From positions 1 to 7,633 of the forward strand of contig CALANS010000188.1 in NCBI GenBank assembly GCA_937926105.1: a stretch of DNA of 7,633 nt, in the 5' to 3' direction. This DNA is from an uncultured Actinomycetes bacterium (GTDB lineage: Bacteria > Actinomycetota > Actinomycetes > Mycobacteriales > Nakamurellaceae). Positions 4,166 to 7,633 of the stretch are shown here, one piece after another (position 1 is the first letter of the stretch; each line of letters starts with the position of its first letter). A model generated the notes under the pieces. That model worked only from the letters and a program-made list of their open reading frames with translations. It had not been told where the DNA came from and ran no database searches. The translations under genes were made by a program, and so were the position numbers.

Positions 4166-6022
4166 ATGCCAGGTACTCAGCGGGGCGGCTACGTCGATCC
4201 CGTCGACCTCCGTGTCGAGGCCCGGGCGCAGCGCAAGTCCGTCGGTCGCATGCGCCACCTGATCCGCGGCAGCCTGTCGATCGTGTGGAAGGCGTCGCGG
4301 GCGGCCCTCATCGCGTCCATCGTCATCCAGCTGAGCGGCGCGCTCCTGCTGGCCGCACAGGTGTGGGCCGTGAAACTCGTCATCGATGCGTTACTGAACG
4401 CCGAGGCGGCCGGGCTCGGATCGGCCATCGGCCCCATTGCGCTGCTCGCCGCCGCCACCGCCCTGGCCACCCTGGTCGGCGCGCTGCAGACCTCCGTGAA
4501 CCGCTACCTGGGCGAGCGGGTCGGCCAGCGCATGCTCACCGAAGTGCTGGCCGCCGCCGGCGATGTCGACCTCATCCACTTCGAATCGCCCGCGTTCTAC
4601 GACAGCCTGAAGCGCGTGCAGGCCAATGCGTCCAGCGCGCCGTTCCAGGTGACCCAATCGCTCATCGCCATCATCGGATCCGCGGCCACCACACTCAGCG
4701 TCGGCGCCTCGCTCGTAGTGATCTACCCGCCGTTGCTGCTGCTGCTCGTGCTCGGCGGCGTTCCGCTGTATCTGCTGCGGCGGGTGGTCAGCCGCCGCAA
4801 CTTCCAGTTCGCGGTGGACCAGACGCCGAACCAGCGGCTGCGCGGCTACCTGACCTACCTGCAGGCCGACCGCGTGGCCGCCCAGGAGATCCGGGCGTTC
4901 GACCTGTCCGAGCCGCTGCTGCGCCGCTTCGCTGGCGCCTACCGCAGCTATCTCGCGGCCCTCAAGACCCACCTGAAGGCGATCGCCGGCATCACCCTGC
5001 TCGGCAATATCGCCACCGCCCTGGTGCTGGCCGCCGCCCTGCTGGCCGTCGGATGGCTGGTGGCCACCGGACGCACCTCGGTGGCGGCCGCCGGCGCCGC
5101 CGTGGTCGCGATCCGACTGCTGCAAGGCCAGATCCAGACCCTCTACGCCGGGATGCAACAGATCTTCGAGTCCGGGCTGTTCCTCGACGACGTGCACACC
5201 TTCATGGATCTCGCGATCGCGGCGCGCCGCAGCACCGGCATTCGTCCAGTGCCGGCCACGTTCAGCGCCCTCGCCGCGGACCACGTCACCTTCCGTTACC
5301 CGAACGCCGAACAAGCCGCGCTGGACGACGTCTCCGTGACGATCCGGCCCGGCGAGGTCATCGCGCTGGTCGGCGAGAACGGCTCCGGCAAGACCACCCT
5401 GGCCAAGCTCCTGGCGGGGCTGTACGCGCCGAGCGCGGGCAGCGTCACCTGGGACGGTGTGCCACTGCGCGAGCTGAATCCGGCGGACCTGCGGGCACGG
5501 ATCGCGGTCATCTTCCAGGACTTCGTCCGCTACGCCTTCTCCGCGCGCGACAACATCGCCCCGCGCGGGGACGGTACCGAGGGCGGCGTCATGCACGCGG
5601 CCGAGGCGGCAGGCGCCACCGCCACCATCGCTGCCCTGCCCGACGGCCTGGACACGACGCTCTCCCGCATGTTCCGCGGCGGTGTGGAGCTGTCCGGCGG
5701 GCAGTGGCAGCGCATCGCGATCGCGCGCGCCTACTACAAGGACGCGCCGCTTGTGATCCTCGACGAGCCGTCGGCCGCCCTCGACCCGCGCGCCGAATAC
5801 GAGCTGTTCCAGACCCTGCGGGCCACGCTGCAGGGCCGTTCGGCGCTGTTCATCTCGCACCGGTTCTCCACGGTGACGGCCGCCGACAGGATCCTGGTGC
5901 TGGACCACGGCCGCGTCGCGGAGCAGGGAACCCACGCAGAGCTCATCGCCGCAGGCGGGCAGTACGCGGAGCTGTTCCGCCTGCAGGCCGAGGCCTACAC
6001 AGCCCGGAAGGACGCACCGTGA
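4166..6022 (+). CDS. Lasso D: ABC exporter, fused membrane and ATPase domains
   Basis: The 618-residue protein is a half-size ABC exporter, expected to work as a homodimer in the cell membrane and to export the mature lasso peptide, which can also give self-protection. Hydrophobic segments near 46-67, 87-109, 163-185, 187-206 and 272-300, with a weaker one after 305, make up the membrane domain. The ATPase domain follows: Walker A GENGSGKTT at 403-411, signature LSGGQ at 509-513, Walker B LVILDE at 529-534 and the switch His565 in FISHR. All catalytic positions are intact. There is no N-terminal C39 peptidase domain, as expected since B2 removes the leader. The start at 4166 has a ribosome site; the stop overlaps the GTG of B2, making this the first gene of a D-B2-K operon. 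Confidence 0.93.
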   Translation: MPGTQRGGYVDPVDLRVEARAQRKSVGRMRHLIRGSLSIVWKASRAALIASIVIQLSGALLLAAQVWAVKLVIDALLNAEAAGLGSAIGPIALLAAATALATLVGALQTSVNRYLGERVGQRMLTEVLAAAGDVDLIHFESPAFYDSLKRVQANASSAPFQVTQSLIAIIGSAATTLSVGASLVVIYPPLLLLLVLGGVPLYLLRRVVSRRNFQFAVDQTPNQRLRGYLTYLQADRVAAQEIRAFDLSEPLLRRFAGAYRSYLAALKTHLKAIAGITLLGNIATALVLAAALLAVGWLVATGRTSVAAAGAAVVAIRLLQGQIQTLYAGMQQIFESGLFLDDVHTFMDLAIAARRSTGIRPVPATFSALAADHVTFRYPNAEQAALDDVSVTIRPGEVIALVGENGSGKTTLAKLLAGLYAPSAGSVTWDGVPLRELNPADLRARIAVIFQDFVRYAFSARDNIAPRGDGTEGGVMHAAEAAGATATIAALPDGLDTTLSRMFRGGVELSGGQWQRIAIARAYYKDAPLVILDEPSAALDPRAEYELFQTLRATLQGRSALFISHRFSTVTAADRILVLDHGRVAEQGTHAELIAAGGQYAELFRLQAEAYTARKDAP

Positions 6023-6522
6023 CGCAGCAGTGGTCATTCCTGTCCGGCCTGCGCGGCCTGCGCCGGCTGGGGCCGAGAGGCGTGCTGAGCGCCCTATCGA
6101 CCGCGGCATGGGCGTGCGCCGTGGAAGCCGCGCTGCGCACCGGGCGCACCCCCCAGATCGCCCGGCGCCTCGGCGTGCCGCTGGATCAGGCCACGCCGGC
6201 CGGCGCACCCAGCGCGCCGCTCGCGCTGACACCCGCCGAGAAGAGGTCGCTTCGCACCGTGCGACGTGTGTTGTCGCACCGCCCGTTCAACGGCACATGC
6301 CTGCGGCAGGCGCTGCTGGTCGGCCACGCGCTGCGTGCTCGCCGCCCCGTCCTGCGCATCGGCGTCCGCAAAGCCGACGGCGAACTACTGGCCCACGCCT
6401 GGGTGGAGATCGACGGATACGCGATCGACCGGTACACCGTGATCCCCGCCGACCGCAGCGATTTCCTCATCCTCCAGCCGGTAGCGCGACACGGCTCGGC
6501 GGCATGGAAGGACCTGCGCTGA
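6019..6522 (+). CDS. Lasso B2: transglutaminase-fold leader peptidase
   Basis: The 167-residue protein matches the stand-alone B2 peptidases (Transglut_core3 type, lasso peptide microcin J25 McjB C-terminal half), which cut the leader off the B1-bound precursor. The likely catalytic Cys94 is in NGTCLRQALL, His126 in HAWVEIDG and Asp137 in AIDR, in the family order Cys, His, Asp. The N-terminal 70 residues are basic and Ala-rich and may form helices that contact B1. The GTG start overlaps the exporter stop by four bases (GTGA), and the stop shares one base with the kinase ATG, so the three proteins are translationally coupled. Separation of B1 and B2 into two genes is standard in actinobacterial lasso clusters, but here they are also on opposite strands and separated by the exporter. 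Confidence 0.93.
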   Translation: MTQQWSFLSGLRGLRRLGPRGVLSALSTAAWACAVEAALRTGRTPQIARRLGVPLDQATPAGAPSAPLALTPAEKRSLRTVRRVLSHRPFNGTCLRQALLVGHALRARRPVLRIGVRKADGELLAHAWVEIDGYAIDRYTVIPADRSDFLILQPVARHGSAAWKDLR

Positions 6523-7484
6523 TGCACCTGCACTCGCTCTACGGGCTCACCGTCGCCGCCGCCGAATCGCTGCCCGGCTGCCGGCCGGCCGCAACGGACG
6601 CCGCCGTCGACGTCACCATCCGCTGGGGCGCGCCCCTCGACGGGAATGACGCCGTTCTCGACGGTGAGCTGCTGCTGACCTACGGCACCACGCGGCCCTG
6701 GTACTGCGCGGGGCGCACCCGTGAGGGCGGCTACGTCCTGCGCTACCACGGCTCCTGCGATTTCCTGATCTCCCCGGACTTGGCGACGGTGGAGGTGCGC
6801 ACCGTCGCCGGCTCGGACCGCGGCATCGCCACCATCCTCACCACGGGCGGGCTGCTCGCGTTCCTGCTCTACGTGCGCGGCGCCACGGTGCTGCACGCCA
6901 GTGCCGTACAGGTCGGCGACGCGGCATTGGCGTTCGTGGGCTACTCCGGGCGCGGCAAATCGACCATGGCCACGCTGATGTGCGCGGACGGGGCGACGGT
7001 GATCACCGATGACGTGCTGCGCATCGACGGGGGGGCGGCGGACGGTCGGCCGCTGGCGCGGCTGGGCAAGACCGAGTTCCGGCTGCGCAAGGGCGCGGAC
7101 ACCCTGCTCGGCCAGTTCGGCGCGGGTGGCCCGGACGGCGGGCGCGCCCGGCCGGACGTGCGGATCAGCGCCGACGAGCGGACGGTGCTGCACCTCGGCG
7201 ACGGTGCGAGCGATCACCTGCCCCTTGCCGCGATCGTGATCCCCACCCCGATGCGCGACGGCTCGCCGCTGTCCATCGACCCGATGCCCAAGACGGAGGC
7301 GCTGCACGCCCTGCTCAACATGCCGCGCATCCAGGGCTGGCAGGACGCCGCCGTCATCACCCGGCACTTCGGCCAGCTGGCGACGTTGGTGCAGCAGGTG
7401 CCCGTGCTCAGCGCCCGCATCCCGTGGGGCCCGCCGTTCGATCCCGGTATCGCGGCCGCCGTGCGCGCGGCAGCCGGCCTGTGA
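6522..7484 (+). CDS. HPr-kinase-like lasso peptide kinase (K)
   Basis: The 320-residue protein has the P-loop of the HPr kinase/phosphorylase-like group: GYSGRGKST at 140-148 (Lys146), preceded by VLHASAV with His125, and followed by ITDD with Asp163 and Asp164, the likely catalytic and metal-binding acids. The first 120 residues are a beta-rich domain (YHGSCDFLISPD near 75-86) as in kinases of lasso clusters. Homologues such as ThcoK of the paeninodin cluster phosphorylate the C-terminal Ser of the precursor. The precursor here ends in Ser51, so it is the probable substrate. The ATG overlaps the B2 stop by one base (TGATG). The function as a true HPr kinase is unlikely because of the operon context and the absence of PTS genes. 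Its role together with the nucleotidyltransferases is inferred from related clusters. Confidence 0.88.
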   Translation: MHLHSLYGLTVAAAESLPGCRPAATDAAVDVTIRWGAPLDGNDAVLDGELLLTYGTTRPWYCAGRTREGGYVLRYHGSCDFLISPDLATVEVRTVAGSDRGIATILTTGGLLAFLLYVRGATVLHASAVQVGDAALAFVGYSGRGKSTMATLMCADGATVITDDVLRIDGGAADGRPLARLGKTEFRLRKGADTLLGQFGAGGPDGGRARPDVRISADERTVLHLGDGASDHLPLAAIVIPTPMRDGSPLSIDPMPKTEALHALLNMPRIQGWQDAAVITRHFGQLATLVQQVPVLSARIPWGPPFDPGIAAAVRAAAGL

Positions 7485-7491
7485 CGCGGGC

Positions 7492-7515
7492 CGGTACCGC
7501 GGGTGACCGGTGCCG
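7492..7515 (+). terminator. Possible hairpin terminator after the D-B2-K operon
   Basis: CGGTACCG (7492-7499) pairs with CGGTGCCG (7508-7515) over eight positions, including one G-U, around an 8-nt loop, starting 8 nt after the kinase stop. No U-run follows, so it would be a hairpin of the U-less kind proposed for actinobacteria, or no terminator at all. Confidence 0.33.
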
Positions 7516-7561
7516 TGCCCGGTCGGCAATTCGGCGCGGGACGGCTCGATAGGGTGAGCGG

Positions 7562-7633
7562 ATGACGGCGGATCCGCAGGCCTTCCTGACGATCGGAGTG
7601 TTCGGCCTGCGCTGGCGCATCGACCTGTCGGTG
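7562..7633 (+). CDS. Unidentified protein, first 24 codons (runs off window)
   Basis: An ATG at 7562 follows a reasonable ribosome site (AGGGTGAG, 7551-7558). The visible N-terminus, MTADPQAFLTIGVFGLRWRI followed by DLSV, remains open to the window end. The gap of 77 nt after the kinase leaves open whether it belongs to the same operon. The beta-strand-like start with FGL recalls the beginning of HPr-kinase-like proteins, but 24 residues are too few to name a family. Confidence 0.55.
   Translation, partial: MTADPQAFLTIGVFGLRWRIDLSV

Noticed and set aside
4138..6018. Long open frame on the plus strand in another phase within the exporter
   Set aside because: The translation is dominated by Arg, Pro, Gly and Ala, typical of an off-frame of GC-rich coding DNA; only its last part (from 6019) is real, as the B2 peptidase.
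4391..6232. 613-codon open frame on the minus strand
   Set aside because: It is antisense to the exporter, has low-complexity Gly/Arg/Gln composition and no recognisable motif.
6186..7529. 447-codon open frame on the minus strand
   Set aside because: It is antisense to B2 and the kinase, both of which carry intact catalytic motifs; the antisense translation has none.
1..7633. CRISPR arrays, tRNA or rRNA genes, insertion-sequence ends
   Set aside because: No regularly spaced repeats, cloverleaf-like segments, transposase motifs or terminal inverted repeats were seen.

Overview
The window is a nearly complete lasso-peptide (RiPP) biosynthetic gene cluster. It is GC-rich (roughly 70% in most genes, with a G/C-heavy third codon position), has several GTG starts and many stop/start overlaps, and points to a high-GC Actinomycetota genome. 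The genus cannot be fixed from the sequence; a mycolata-type actinomycete such as Nocardia or a relative would fit, but that is a guess.

Layout. Left arm, minus strand (1-966): two tandem paralogous nucleotidyltransferases of the NTP_transf_5 type, the second cut off by the window edge, overlapping by GTGA. A divergent intergenic region (967-1156) holds a perfect 10-bp palindrome and a good -10 box. Then on the plus strand come a GT4-type glycosyltransferase (1157-2212), a 161-bp AT-richer spacer, the 51-residue lasso precursor (2374-2529, not a separate open frame in the longer ORF set) and the lasso cyclase (2554-3819). The RiPP recognition element / B1 protein (3809-4066) lies on the minus strand, tail-to-tail with the cyclase. 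A second divergent gap (4067-4165) precedes a tightly coupled plus-strand operon: ABC exporter (D), leader peptidase (B2) and an HPr-kinase-like peptide kinase (K), ending at 7484. A possible hairpin and the first 24 codons of an unidentified gene finish the window.

How it should work. B1 binds the leader of the precursor and presents it to B2, a Cys-His-Asp transglutaminase-fold protease, which cuts two residues after the conserved leader Thr21. The ATP-dependent cyclase then joins the new N-terminal Ser23 to an Asp side chain (Asp31, a 9-residue ring, or Asp29, a 7-residue ring). The precursor ends in Ser, the residue phosphorylated by the kinase of the paeninodin-type clusters, and a kinase of that type is present. 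In the pseudomycoidin system a nucleotidyltransferase of the type found here adds hexoses to the phosphorylated peptide. Two such enzymes plus a dedicated glycosyltransferase therefore suggest a C-terminally phosphorylated and further sugar-decorated lasso peptide, exported by D.

Odd points: the core is long (29 residues), starts with Ser and follows Lys; the cyclase lacks the usual N-terminal glutaminase-like domain; B1 is inverted; two nucleotidyltransferases stand in tandem; and precursor plus cyclase are clearly less GC-rich than the flanking genes. No regulator, isopeptidase, tRNA, rRNA, CRISPR array or insertion sequence was seen.
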